NCBI GenBank assembly: GCA_000169115.1 | Contig: AAVV01000003.1 | Span: 244,911 to 308,910 of the forward strand | From: a marine gamma proteobacterium HTCC2080 | Lineage (GTDB): Bacteria > Pseudomonadota > Gammaproteobacteria > Pseudomonadales > Halieaceae | Direction: 5' to 3' | Length of the DNA stretch: 64,000 bases | Shown here: piece by piece, positions 27,451-35,984 of the stretch | How positions within the stretch are numbered: the first letter of the stretch is position 1 | Layout of the letters: each line of letters opens with the position of its first letter | The notes under the pieces: model-generated | What the model was told of the DNA's origin: nothing | What the model saw: only the letters and a program-made list of their open reading frames with translations | The model's database searches: none | Translations under genes and position numbers: made by a program

Positions 27451-28349
27451 ATGATCGTATCGAAAGCATCCTAGAGCCTATTTTGGGTGTCGGGGCGGCT
27501 CGTGCTCAGGTGACCGCAGACCTAGACTTTACGCGAGTTGAAAGCACCAGCGAGCAGTATTCACCCGAAACGATCATGCGTAGTGAGCAGACCACCGAAG
27601 ATCTCACGTTGAAGTCAATCGCAGCTGAGGGAGCTCCGGGACAGCTAACCGAACAGCCCCCCGGTGCGGCAGATCCGGATGACGCAGAAAATGCTGTGGC
27701 ACAGGCGCCAAGCCCCACCCGTGAGAGCCGAAAAGCGACGCGCAATTTTGAAATGGATAAGACCATTAGCCACGTTCGAGAAGTGCCCGGAAAACTCCGT
27801 AGGCTTTCGATTGCGGTGGTGATTGATTACGTCACCGATGAAGATGGTAATCGTACGGCGCTTGAACAGGGCCGGCTAGACGAAATTACGGCTTTGGTGC
27901 GAGAAGCGGTAGGCTTTGATGACGCTCGGGGTGATACCGTCAGCGTGATCAATTCACCCTTCGTGGTACCCGAGGCCCTGGAGGAAATACCTGAGCCTGG
28001 ATTACTCGAGCAGGATTGGATTTGGCAGGCAGGAAAAGGGGCTTTGGCACTTATCGCCCTCCTCATGCTGATCTTTACTGTGATCCGCCCATTAATTCGT
28101 TACTCCACCAGCTACACACCACCGCCTCCGCCCCCCTCAGATGGGTTGCCACAGTTGGCGAGCCCAATGGGGGCAGACGGCGGTATAAATGATGATACGG
28201 TGGCCCTGAGTGGTCCGGCACAGGCGGCGCTTCCGGGCACCACCACCCCGGCATATCACCAGAGCATTGCCATGGCACGGAACGTGGTGAACGAACAACC
28301 CGCGCGCGCCGCTTACGTAGTAAAGAATTGGATGGCAACTGATGGCTAA
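27447..28349 (+). CDS. fliF: FliF MS-ring protein, C-terminal portion (gene split)
   Basis: 300 residues continuing FliF. It begins MNDRIESILEPILGVGAARAQVTADLDFTRVE, which is normally internal to FliF. It then has the variable periplasmic loop, a second transmembrane helix (about 195-215) and the C-terminal FliG-binding tail ending AAYVVKNWMATDG. Together with the upstream frame it would make about 543 residues, the normal size. The frame change is minus one relative to 26719-27450. It overlaps fliG by eight bases. Confidence 0.93.
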   Translation: MNDRIESILEPILGVGAARAQVTADLDFTRVESTSEQYSPETIMRSEQTTEDLTLKSIAAEGAPGQLTEQPPGAADPDDAENAVAQAPSPTRESRKATRNFEMDKTISHVREVPGKLRRLSIAVVIDYVTDEDGNRTALEQGRLDEITALVREAVGFDDARGDTVSVINSPFVVPEALEEIPEPGLLEQDWIWQAGKGALALIALLMLIFTVIRPLIRYSTSYTPPPPPPSDGLPQLASPMGADGGINDDTVALSGPAQAALPGTTTPAYHQSIAMARNVVNEQPARAAYVVKNWMATDG

Positions 28350-29349
28350 TCTTGAAGATATGAGTGGCGCAGAACGCGCCGCAATTTTTTTATTGGGTGT
28401 GGGGGAAGATACCGCCACCCAAGTCATGAAGCATTTGAGCGCCAAAGAAGTGCAGCAAGTTGGCGAGGCCATGGCCGCAATCTCAGGTCTGACAAATAAA
28501 GATGTCAGTGGCGTTTTGGCTAAATTCTGTACCGAGGCCTCCGAGATTAATCCCCTGGCGGTGACGGCACCTGAGTTTACCAAGCGCGTTATGACCACGG
28601 CGTTGGGGGAAGGACGGGCTAAAACCATTCTTTCCAAGGTACTCGATAAACCAGAGGAGCACACGGGCGTCGATGCCTTGCATTGGATGGCCGCAGAGGC
28701 GATTGCTGCTGTGCTCATTGAAGAGCATCCACAAATCGCGGCGACCGTACTCACGCAACTGGAGGACGATCATGCTGCCGAAGTTTTGGCGTTGTTTCCT
28801 GAGGAATTTCAAAAGGACTTAATTCTTCGCATCGCTCGCATGCAAGAGCTCGATCCCCGTGCCATGGAAGAGTTGGATCGCGTGATGTCGAGTCAATTGG
28901 GGAAATTACAAAAGACCCCACCTCGTAAGGTGAAAGGTGTGAACAACGCCGCTGCCATTCTTAATGCCACGTCCTCTTCTCTGGAAAAGACACTCTTAGA
29001 GTCGTTACAAAGCACCGACCAAGAGCTCGGTGATGACGTTAAAGAAAAAATGTTCGTCTTCGACAATCTTATGTCCCTCGATGATCGTGGTTTTCAGCGA
29101 CTCATTCGAGAGATCGCCACTGAAGATTTGGTGGTGGCCTTGAAGGGCGTCGATGCCAGCTTGCAAGAACGATTCTTTGACAACATGTCAGAGCGTGCTG
29201 CTGAGATCTTAAAGGACGACATGGATGCAAAAGGTCCGGTGAAGGTGTCGGAAGTTGAAACCGCCCAGAAGCAGATTTTAATAAACGCCCAAACCCTAGC
29301 CGATGAGGGCGAGATTATGTTGGGTCGAGCGAGTGGCGATTATGTCTGA
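28342..29349 (+). CDS. fliG: Flagellar motor switch protein FliG
   Basis: 335 residues. The N-terminal FliF-binding domain has GAERAAIFLLGVGEDTATQVMKHLSAKEVQQVG. The middle domain has the EEHPQIAATVLTQLEDDHAAEVLALFPE motif. The C-terminal charged torque helix includes LMSLDDRGFQRLIREIATEDLVVALKG and ERFFDNMSERAAEILKDDMDAKGPV. FliG sits on the MS-ring and contacts the stator. Full length, with intact Arg/Asp/Glu torque residues in the C-terminal helix. Confidence 0.97.
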   Translation: MANLEDMSGAERAAIFLLGVGEDTATQVMKHLSAKEVQQVGEAMAAISGLTNKDVSGVLAKFCTEASEINPLAVTAPEFTKRVMTTALGEGRAKTILSKVLDKPEEHTGVDALHWMAAEAIAAVLIEEHPQIAATVLTQLEDDHAAEVLALFPEEFQKDLILRIARMQELDPRAMEELDRVMSSQLGKLQKTPPRKVKGVNNAAAILNATSSSLEKTLLESLQSTDQELGDDVKEKMFVFDNLMSLDDRGFQRLIREIATEDLVVALKGVDASLQERFFDNMSERAAEILKDDMDAKGPVKVSEVETAQKQILINAQTLADEGEIMLGRASGDYV

Positions 29350-30040
29350 GTTAGCCGGCGCTGCGACATGGCAGCCCCCAGCACTAAGAGTTGTTACGCC
29401 AGCGGATGTCGAGGCACAGCAAGCGCAGCTTCTTGCTGAAGCCCAAGAGCGTGGCTATCAGGAGGGCTTGCAGCGAGGTCAGGAAGCGGGTCGAGCCCAG
29501 GCTGAAACGGTGTTGGCTCAAATGACAGCGCTTTGGGACGCCATGCAACAGCCCTTCGCCGATATGGAAGAAAATATTCACAGCCACCTCATGGGGCTGT
29601 CCTTGGCCATGAGTGAGGCGGTTATTCGTCGGGAGTTGAGCACCGATCGAGATGCAATTGCGCGGGTTTTAACTGAGGCTCTATCGGCTCTGGGGTTTGT
29701 TCAAACCCCGATCGAGGTCAGTGTGAATCCTGCCGATTACGATGTGGTGGCGGGTTTGTTAGGAGGCGAAAATATTGACAGTCGAATTACGTCAGATACC
29801 AATATTCAAAGAGGTGGGTGCTTGCTTCGCGCCGATCGCGCATTAGTTGATATGCGGGTCGAAACTATGATTCGTGAAACCTTGAGTACCATCGCAGGAG
29901 AAACCCGCCGAGTCGATGACAGCGGTCGTGAAACAGCTCCTTCGTTGTCAGTCACAGATATTGAATCGATCGCTGATCGGTTTAGTGGGTCAGCTTCCGA
30001 AGGGGTTATCTCTGAAACTTCCGGTGACGAAGATGTCTGA
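29342..30040 (+). CDS. fliH: Flagellar export ATPase regulator FliH
   Basis: 232 residues from the ATG at 29342, which overlaps the fliG stop. The Gln/Glu/Ala-rich segment EAQERGYQEGLQRGQEAGRAQAE (about 35-58) is the glycine-repeat helix typical of FliH, and the C-terminal half matches the FliH/HrpE stator-like domain. FliH binds FliI and links the ATPase to the export gate and C-ring. It overlaps fliI by eight bases, as in other flagellar clusters. Confidence 0.92.
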   Translation: MSELAGAATWQPPALRVVTPADVEAQQAQLLAEAQERGYQEGLQRGQEAGRAQAETVLAQMTALWDAMQQPFADMEENIHSHLMGLSLAMSEAVIRRELSTDRDAIARVLTEALSALGFVQTPIEVSVNPADYDVVAGLLGGENIDSRITSDTNIQRGGCLLRADRALVDMRVETMIRETLSTIAGETRRVDDSGRETAPSLSVTDIESIADRFSGSASEGVISETSGDEDV

Positions 30041-31466
30041 GGTCACACAAGTTCGGCATGCGCAGTTTGGTCGTTTTACGCAGCGGCTCGAAGGTCTTTC
30101 AGAAAAATTACAGGCCCCCAATCCCGTTGAAACCGGTCAGCTCGTGCATTTATCGGGCATGCGCTTAGAGGTTGCAGGCTTGCGCTCCCCTATTGGTTCG
30201 CGCTGTCTGATTCAGGGCAAAGTCCCCGTTGAGGCAGAGGTCATTGGTTTCCATGGTGACCGGCTGGTCATGATGTGCGAGGGCAGCGCTGAAGGGTTAC
30301 GTCCCGGTGCCCGTGTTGAGCCCCTTGAAGGTAGCGATCGAATTCCCGTGGGGCCTGGCCTGTTAGGCCGTGTGATTGATGGTGCAGGTCGTCCTCTCGA
30401 CGGGTTTTCACCACCAACGAGCGATATAACCGTGCCAATGCAGGGAGAGCCCCTCAACCCCATGGATCGCGGTGCACTACAAAAACCCCTCGATGTCGGC
30501 ATACGCGCTATTAACAGCTTGCTAACCGTCGCCCGGGGTCAACGTATAGGTTTGTTCGCGGGTAGTGGGGTTGGTAAGAGTACGCTGTTGGGCATGATGA
30601 CTCGCTTTACTGAGGCCGATGTTGTCGTTGTTGGCCTCGTAGGTGAGCGCGGCCGGGAAGTACGTGAGTTTGTCGAGGACAGTTTGGGCCCCGAGGGTCT
30701 GAAGAAGGCGGTGGTCGTGGCGACTCCCGCCGATACGTCACCCTTAATGCGCGTTGCCGGTTGTTGGCGCGCCACAGCCATCGCCGAATATTATCGTGCT
30801 CAGGGTCTCAATGTTTTGTTGCTCGTAGACTCTTTAACCCGATTTGCGCAGGCGCAACGCGAAATAGGTTTGGCTGCAGGTGAGCCCCCAGTCTCGCGAG
30901 GCTACACGCCTTCGGTCTTTTCCCTCATGCCTAACCTTATAGAACGTGCAGGTAACTTGGGCAGTGGCTCGATAACAGCGGTTTATACGGTGTTAACTGA
31001 GGGCGATGACCTCCAGGATCCCATCGCCGATTCAGCGAGAGCGATTCTAGATGGTCACGTTGTTTTATCGCGAAAAATGGCCGACAGCGGCTTATTCCCA
31101 GCAATCGACATAGAAGCATCGATCAGTCGGGCGATGCTACAAATTACTGACGATGCTCAGCAGGCTCATGCGCGAAAGGTGCGAGATGTTTACGCGACTT
31201 ACCAGGCCAATCGTGACCTCATTGCGATGGGAGCTTATCGAGCCGGTACAGACCCGCAAATTGACCTTGCGATTCGCCATCACAATGCAGTTCACCAACT
31301 GATCGAGCAACCCTTAGATCAGCCGGCTAGCTTTGACAGCAGCCTGAGCGAACTTGCGCAGGTCTCTGAAGCTATGCAGCAGGATAACGAACCCGCAGCG
31401 CAAATGCCGTTTCAGCAGAAACCCTCGCAGACAATGCCGGCACCGCTGGCACCCGCGACGCGCTGA
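30033..31466 (+). CDS. fliI: Flagellum-specific ATPase FliI
   Basis: 477 residues from MSEVTQVRHAQFGRF; earlier in-frame Mets lie inside fliH. Walker A GSGVGKST is near 175-182. The Walker B LLLVDSLTRFAQAQREI, the catalytic glutamate region VGLVGERGREVREF and the C-terminal KVRDVYATYQANRDLIAMGAY are all typical. FliI forms a hexameric F1-beta-like ATPase that energises export of flagellar subunits. Full length apart from a Gln/Pro-rich C-terminal tail of about 40 residues. Confidence 0.96.
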   Translation: MSEVTQVRHAQFGRFTQRLEGLSEKLQAPNPVETGQLVHLSGMRLEVAGLRSPIGSRCLIQGKVPVEAEVIGFHGDRLVMMCEGSAEGLRPGARVEPLEGSDRIPVGPGLLGRVIDGAGRPLDGFSPPTSDITVPMQGEPLNPMDRGALQKPLDVGIRAINSLLTVARGQRIGLFAGSGVGKSTLLGMMTRFTEADVVVVGLVGERGREVREFVEDSLGPEGLKKAVVVATPADTSPLMRVAGCWRATAIAEYYRAQGLNVLLLVDSLTRFAQAQREIGLAAGEPPVSRGYTPSVFSLMPNLIERAGNLGSGSITAVYTVLTEGDDLQDPIADSARAILDGHVVLSRKMADSGLFPAIDIEASISRAMLQITDDAQQAHARKVRDVYATYQANRDLIAMGAYRAGTDPQIDLAIRHHNAVHQLIEQPLDQPASFDSSLSELAQVSEAMQQDNEPAAQMPFQQKPSQTMPAPLAPATR

Positions 31467-31476
31467 CGCATAGCTC

Positions 31477-31926
31477 ATGAACATTAAGCAGCTGCGATTA
31501 GTTATTCGTCTGGCCGAGGAGCAGCGCGATGCCGCGACCGCTCAGCTGGCCTCCGGTAAAGCGCAGTGGCAGGTGGCTCAGGATCAGCTTGAGCAGCTGC
31601 AGCGTTATCAGGGCCAGTATGTCGTTCAGGCAAAACAGGAAGCCCAACTTGGTATTTCGGTACAGGCGCTCTTTGAGGGGCGACGCTTCATTGCGGAGCT
31701 AGATGATCTCATTATGAAACAACAGCAAAATGTAGAGCAGCACGCGTCAGTTTTGCAGTCGTTAACCGAGCAATGGATGGACGCCGCCCGCTATGTGCAG
31801 GCTTTAGAGCAGCTTGAGACTTTACAGTTAGCCGAGCGGCAACGAGAGGAGGATCGGCGTGACCAGCAGCTTGCCGACGATCAGTACGCCATTCGAAATT
31901 TTTCTCCAGATTACAGTACGGCTTAA
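31477..31926 (+). CDS. fliJ: Flagellar export protein FliJ
   Basis: 149 residues forming an antiparallel coiled coil, the normal FliJ architecture and size. It is Gln/Glu-rich throughout (LAEEQRDAATAQLASGKAQWQVAQDQLEQLQRYQ). FliJ is the central stalk-like subunit of the FliI ATPase ring and recycles chaperones. The assignment depends on position directly after fliI and on fold; sequence identity in this family is always low. Confidence 0.88.
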   Translation: MNIKQLRLVIRLAEEQRDAATAQLASGKAQWQVAQDQLEQLQRYQGQYVVQAKQEAQLGISVQALFEGRRFIAELDDLIMKQQQNVEQHASVLQSLTEQWMDAARYVQALEQLETLQLAERQREEDRRDQQLADDQYAIRNFSPDYSTA

Positions 31927-31929
31927 ACT

Positions 31930-31945
31930 TGGCATGGCCTTTGCT
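31930..31945 (+). promoter_or_regulatory. Sigma-54 promoter of fliK
   Basis: TGGCATG, 4 bases, TTGCT: a perfect match to TGGCAYR-N4-TTGCW. It begins three bases after the fliJ stop and lies about 140 bases before the fliK start. Confidence 0.78.
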
Positions 31946-32086
31946 GTTCTATGGAGTAAGAGAAGTTAATCACTCGCTGTGCCGTTTAGTCACGCCAAGT
32001 AACACAGTGAGTACAGGCTAGGGTTGTTCTAACTCTATTCCTGATGTTGCCGCTTACAGATGAAGTGCGGTTGGAGAATGCAAGGC

Positions 32087-33082
32087 ATGAAAACAGTAGG
32101 TTTAGACGCGGTTTTAAACGCCCTAAGGGGTGATTCGGCCTCTATAAACAAAGACAAAACACCTGCTGGAGAAGGTAATGCCTTCAATGCAGCGTTCGAT
32201 GCGGCAGCACGTAGTGCCGGTGAAACGGCGCCCGTAAATGGCAGCGCGAGTGCGTCTCCGGCCGCTGATACAATCACTCAGGGCGGCAATGCTTTGCCCG
32301 AAAACGGCAAGGAATTGCCGAGTTCTGGTGACGACAATTTAGCTGTTGAGGCGGGTTCTGGTGGGTTGGCTGTAGATTCATTGCCTGCAGGTGAGCTGGC
32401 GCCGTCGCCCTTCATGAAGGCCGCTCTCGACAAAGCGGTTGGGGGGAGTGCTATGGAAAAACCGCTTAGCAGTCCATCTCATCTGTCCGCGACTTCACCA
32501 TCAAATACCTTGTCCCCGACCGAGGAACCCTCCGTCGCCCAACGACCATTTGGCCAAGATTTTACGGCCGCCAGCAAGGGGGCAGTAGCGCCCTCTGGCT
32601 ACGCTGAAGGATCTGGATCTCACAGTACTGAAGTGGCTAGCGCCACCGGTACGCTGAAAGATCAAAATCTGCCTACAACGCCACGATCGGCATCTGTGGC
32701 TATGGGTGCTTCGACGGCATCAGGTCTGCTAGTTACCCCAATGTCTACTAGCGATGGTGCTGGCAACCTAAACTCCGTGGCGGCTCCTGGAGCGCTAGGT
32801 ACGACACCACGCACGCTGCCTGCATCAGGGCTGCTAGTTACCACAATGTCTACTAGCGATAGTACTGGCAACCTAAATTCCGCGGCGGCTCCTGGTGCAC
32901 TAGGTACGACACAAAGCACGCTTGCTGCAACAGCGCAGCCAGTGACACCAACGTCTATTAGCAGTGTGGTGGATACCCCAAAATCTGTAGCGACTTCTAC
33001 AGCAATGGGAGCAGCACAGGACAATAGTGCAGATCAACGCCCTTCACCTGCTGGTACGCACAAATTGCTGATGGGCTGTTAA
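32087..33082 (+). CDS. fliK: Flagellar hook-length control protein FliK, N-terminal portion (gene frameshifted)
   Basis: 331 residues from MKTVGLDAVLNALRGD (GGAG nearby; an ATG at 32060 would add nine residues). The sequence is Ala/Ser/Thr/Pro-rich and disordered-looking, as in the molecular-ruler half of FliK. It contains a 35-residue tandem duplication at 32718-32927. The frame ends at HKLLMGC-stop, whereas the minus-one frame continues (IADGLLNRTAGGAVSMAQG) straight into the FliK C-terminal domain. One missing base near 33028-33080, for example in the AAA run at about 33062, would explain it. Confidence 0.75.
   Translation: MKTVGLDAVLNALRGDSASINKDKTPAGEGNAFNAAFDAAARSAGETAPVNGSASASPAADTITQGGNALPENGKELPSSGDDNLAVEAGSGGLAVDSLPAGELAPSPFMKAALDKAVGGSAMEKPLSSPSHLSATSPSNTLSPTEEPSVAQRPFGQDFTAASKGAVAPSGYAEGSGSHSTEVASATGTLKDQNLPTTPRSASVAMGASTASGLLVTPMSTSDGAGNLNSVAAPGALGTTPRTLPASGLLVTTMSTSDSTGNLNSAAAPGALGTTQSTLAATAQPVTPTSISSVVDTPKSVATSTAMGAAQDNSADQRPSPAGTHKLLMGC
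32718..32927 (+). repeat. 105-bp tandem duplication within fliK
   Basis: Two imperfect copies with period 105 bases (35 codons) begin at 32718 and 32823. Each encodes SGLLVT-MSTSD--GNLNS-AAPGALGTT. The period keeps the reading frame, so it lengthens the ruler region of FliK without disturbing it. Confidence 0.9.
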
Positions 33083-33102
33083 ACCGAACGGCTGGCGGTG
33101 CT

Positions 33103-33810
33103 GTGAGTATGGCCCAAGGAACAGGCGTAAGCACAGATTTAAGCACCACAGGAGTTTCAAGTAGTGGTAACTCCGAAATTACCCGCGCATTACAGGGTGA
33201 ATCATTTGGTGCTGCCCTGAATTCCAGTTTGGTCCGTGCCAAGGATTTTCGCGAGGGTAGTCCCGTTGACAATCAGCCGAGGACACGGGTGGCCGATGCT
33301 GCCTCAGTTGCGGGCCTTAATCCAACCCCGCGTTCAGCAGAGTCATCGACAATGAGTGCTGTCACTCCGGTGCCTACTATGAAGGCAACCCCAGATGCGG
33401 CAGGCTTCCCACAGGAAGTCCTTACTAGAGTTCGCATGATTCAGAGGCAGGGACAGACTGAAGCTCGAATCAACCTGCATCCAGCGGAGCTAGGGCGCTT
33501 ACAAATTGCTGTCACATCTGAAGGTGACGCAACGCGGGTCGCCTTTGTTGTAGACAACGCTCAGGCGAAAGAAGCGCTAGAGCAGGCCATGCCGCGCTTG
33601 CGTGAATTTCTTCAGCAAGCAGGCTTGCAACTGGCGGAAGGCTCTGTATCTCAACAAGGTCAGCAAAACAGTGCGGGGTTTGCTCACAGCGAAACACGTT
33701 CTGGGGATGGTCACAGCGCTAACGCCCATGACGCCGAAGAGGACGTTGTAATTAACGGCAAATCCGATCGGGGCTCTGACCCCAGCCGTATGCTCGACGC
33801 TTATGCATAA
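33103..33810 (+). CDS. fliK: FliK hook-length control protein, C-terminal domain portion
   Basis: 235 residues from a GTG, although the same frame is open from 33028 and probably belongs to the upstream half. The Flg_hook/FliK C-terminal domain (about 105-195) includes VRMIQRQGQTEARINLHPAELGRLQIAV and ALEQAMPRLREFLQQAGLQLAEGSVS. This domain contacts FlhB and switches export from hook to filament substrates. Joined with 32087-33082 it would form one FliK of about 595 residues. Confidence 0.82.
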   Translation: MSMAQGTGVSTDLSTTGVSSSGNSEITRALQGESFGAALNSSLVRAKDFREGSPVDNQPRTRVADAASVAGLNPTPRSAESSTMSAVTPVPTMKATPDAAGFPQEVLTRVRMIQRQGQTEARINLHPAELGRLQIAVTSEGDATRVAFVVDNAQAKEALEQAMPRLREFLQQAGLQLAEGSVSQQGQQNSAGFAHSETRSGDGHSANAHDAEEDVVINGKSDRGSDPSRMLDAYA

Positions 33811-34023
33811 CAAATAGTACGTAAGCAATTATGGCTAATGCTTTGAGCCCGATGATTTAAAAATAGAAAAACTGCCAATATCAGTAGCGGTTTAATTTTT
33901 CTTCTTTCCACGCCTCCCACTTTGCGGCTAGGCTTGTCAGTAGCGGTTTTTTTGCCCGTCAAAACACTGACGGCGGTCAAAAAACAAGCCGTAAACTATT
34001 GTTTATTATAAATAAATTCTGCG

Positions 34024-34039
34024 TGGTATGCGGGTTGCT
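34024..34039 (+). promoter_or_regulatory. Sigma-54 promoter of fliL operon
   Basis: TGGTATG, 4 bases, TTGCT, with GG and GC doublets in register. It lies about 65 bases upstream of the fliL start, after a 290-base gap that otherwise shows no gene. It would drive fliLMNOPQR-flhBA. Confidence 0.65.
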
Positions 34040-34103
34040 TATCTATTGGTAACGATAGATTACAGTCCTGCCTCTGGCAGATACTGACAAAGGAATGGAA
34101 GCA

Positions 34104-34664
34104 ATGGCGGAAGAAGAAGCCACCAAAAAGAAAAGATCTGAAGACGAGGAGCCCTCTGAAGGTAGCAGTGGCGGTAAGCGCAAGCTTATCTTGCTTATTG
34201 TGGGTGCCATTCTCCTTTTAGGTATTGGTATCGGTGCCGGTTTTTTTGTCGGTAACATGACAGCTGACGAGCCAGATTCAGCCGAAAGCGCCGAAGTCTA
34301 TGAGGAAGAGGGAGAGGAAGACAGCGACCGCAAGAAAAAGGATGACCGCCACAACATTTACATTACGGTGGGTAAACTTCTTGCAGCTGTCGAGCACAAC
34401 GGATCTACGCGATACATTCAGGCGGAAGTCGATCTAGTCGGCTATGAAAAAAGCGTTATGGATGACGCGCAACATAACGTTCCAGCCCTGCGAAATCGTC
34501 TTTTGTTACTGTTTTCATCTCAGAATTTTGACGACGTACGCACAATTGCTGGGCGTGAGCGCCTGCGCGTTGAATCTCTCAAAGCGGTGAATGATGTGCT
34601 TGAACTGGGCCCCAAGGGCGACCGAGTCGAAGACGTTTATTTCACGGCTTTTGTTATCCAATAG
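34104..34664 (+). CDS. fliL: Flagellar basal body-associated protein FliL
   Basis: 186 residues. The acidic/basic N-terminal tail is followed by one transmembrane helix (about 28-50, LILLIVGAILLLGIGIGAGFFVG). A very acidic linker leads to the periplasmic FliL domain (NIYITVGKLLAAVEHNGSTRYIQAEVDLVGYE...RNRLLLLFSSQNFDDV). FliL forms rings around stator units and supports motor torque. The second ATG (34104) has AAGGAA at better spacing than the first (34095). Confidence 0.92.
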   Translation: MAEEEATKKKRSEDEEPSEGSSGGKRKLILLIVGAILLLGIGIGAGFFVGNMTADEPDSAESAEVYEEEGEEDSDRKKKDDRHNIYITVGKLLAAVEHNGSTRYIQAEVDLVGYEKSVMDDAQHNVPALRNRLLLLFSSQNFDDVRTIAGRERLRVESLKAVNDVLELGPKGDRVEDVYFTAFVIQ

Positions 34665-34672
34665 GTATTACT

Positions 34673-35644
34673 GTGTCTGAAGCCGACGACAATCAACCGG
34701 TTCTTAGCGAAGAGGAAATAGAGGCCCTTGTTGATCACGCTGTCACTGACAACGTGTTCGACGATGGGCAATTTAAATCCCATGACTTCGGTGCCGGCGA
34801 AGCTCTTACCCTGTCAAAGTGGTCTGAGCTTGATGGCCTGTTGCGTGCTCACGCAGAGGTTCTGCAAGGGGTCTTACTGAGAAATTTTGGTCAGCAGGCG
34901 ACAATCGAGCCTTTCGCCCCTTTGTTCGCACGCGTAGGCGACCTTATCCCGGCTATGTCCGACCGGATCGCTTTGATTACGACAGAAATCAAACCCCTTG
35001 AGGGTGAAAGTCATCTGGAGTTTCCCGGTGATTTTTTGTCGTTCTTGGTGAATCAATATTTTGGTGGCAGCACGGTTGCATCACCCAAGCTTGCGGGAAA
35101 AGTGACCCCTAGCGAGCAACGCCTGAGTGAGCAATTGGCCAAGGATGTTTTGCGCACATTGGTTGAAGTATGGTCTGACCGCCTTGCTCTCGAGCCAGGG
35201 GATCTTTACGTCGATATCACCACTGATCGATTGTCGTTATTACCAGCCGATATGGGTTACGTCGTTCTGACCTATTCAGTGGCTTGTGGCAGCGATTATC
35301 AGGGTGAGTTTCGGTTGTTGCTGCCCTACGAGTCGATGGCCTTACAGGCGCCAAGACTTATGCCTGCGCGCAGAGAAGAGCCCGAGGTTGTGGTTGAGCC
35401 CGAGTGGGAAGCACGGCTGCAAAGTGCTGTGCCTGAAATTGATGTGGAACTATGCGGAGTGGTTTCACTGCTTGAAACCAGTCTGCGCAACCTTTTGGCG
35501 TTTAAGGTTGGAACCGTGATCCCTATTGACGAACCTCAGACAGCGCAACTCATGGTTGAGGGACGTGGCATAGCACGCGGTAAATATGGTGCCCATGACA
35601 GCAGCCGTGCTGTCCAGATTACTGATTTTTCTAGGAGTAAATGA
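34673..35644 (+). CDS. fliM: Flagellar motor switch protein FliM (divergent)
   Basis: 323 residues starting at GTG. The N-terminal CheY-binding segment is recognisable (VLSEEEIEALVDH), as are the central CheC-like fold and the C-terminal SPOA domain (EWEARLQSAVPEIDVELCGVVSLLETSLRNLLAFKVGTVIPI). The usual GGxG-containing central region is altered (QYFGGSTVASP). FliM sits in the C-ring and couples phosphorylated CheY to motor switching. It overlaps fliN by four bases (ATGA). Confidence 0.9.
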   Translation: MSEADDNQPVLSEEEIEALVDHAVTDNVFDDGQFKSHDFGAGEALTLSKWSELDGLLRAHAEVLQGVLLRNFGQQATIEPFAPLFARVGDLIPAMSDRIALITTEIKPLEGESHLEFPGDFLSFLVNQYFGGSTVASPKLAGKVTPSEQRLSEQLAKDVLRTLVEVWSDRLALEPGDLYVDITTDRLSLLPADMGYVVLTYSVACGSDYQGEFRLLLPYESMALQAPRLMPARREEPEVVVEPEWEARLQSAVPEIDVELCGVVSLLETSLRNLLAFKVGTVIPIDEPQTAQLMVEGRGIARGKYGAHDSSRAVQITDFSRSK

Positions 35645-35982
35645 TGGCTGAAGAGCAAGAAGACATGACGACAGCAACACCACCTGAGCTGAGCGAAGGC
35701 GCTGTAGAGGGCACTGGAGAGATCGATCTTGATCTGCTGATGGACGTACCGGTTTACCTCACCGTTGAAGTAGGTCGCCGGCGGATGACGATCAAAGAGC
35801 TCCTCGCCCTTGCTTCAGGGAGTGTCGTGACCTTTGATCGAAGTGTCACCGAGCCCATGGACCTTATGGTTAATGGAACTCTAGTCGCTCGAGGTGAAGT
35901 TGTTTCTGCAGAGGGGCAGTTCGGATTGCGCTTAGTTGATGTCGTTAGCCCTAAAGAACGGCTACAGCAGTTGAGCAGCTAA
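35641..35982 (+). CDS. fliN: Flagellar motor switch protein FliN
   Basis: 113 residues. The SPOA domain is intact: DLDLLMDVPVYLTVEVGRRRMTIKELLALASGSVVTFDRSVTEPMDLMVNGTLVARGEVV. FliN forms the base of the C-ring with FliM and helps dock FliH. TAGGAG lies just upstream; the second ATG at 35644 has better spacing and would remove one Met. The first ATG overlaps the fliM stop. Confidence 0.95.
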   Translation: MMAEEQEDMTTATPPELSEGAVEGTGEIDLDLLMDVPVYLTVEVGRRRMTIKELLALASGSVVTFDRSVTEPMDLMVNGTLVARGEVVSAEGQFGLRLVDVVSPKERLQQLSS

Positions 35983-35984
35983 TA

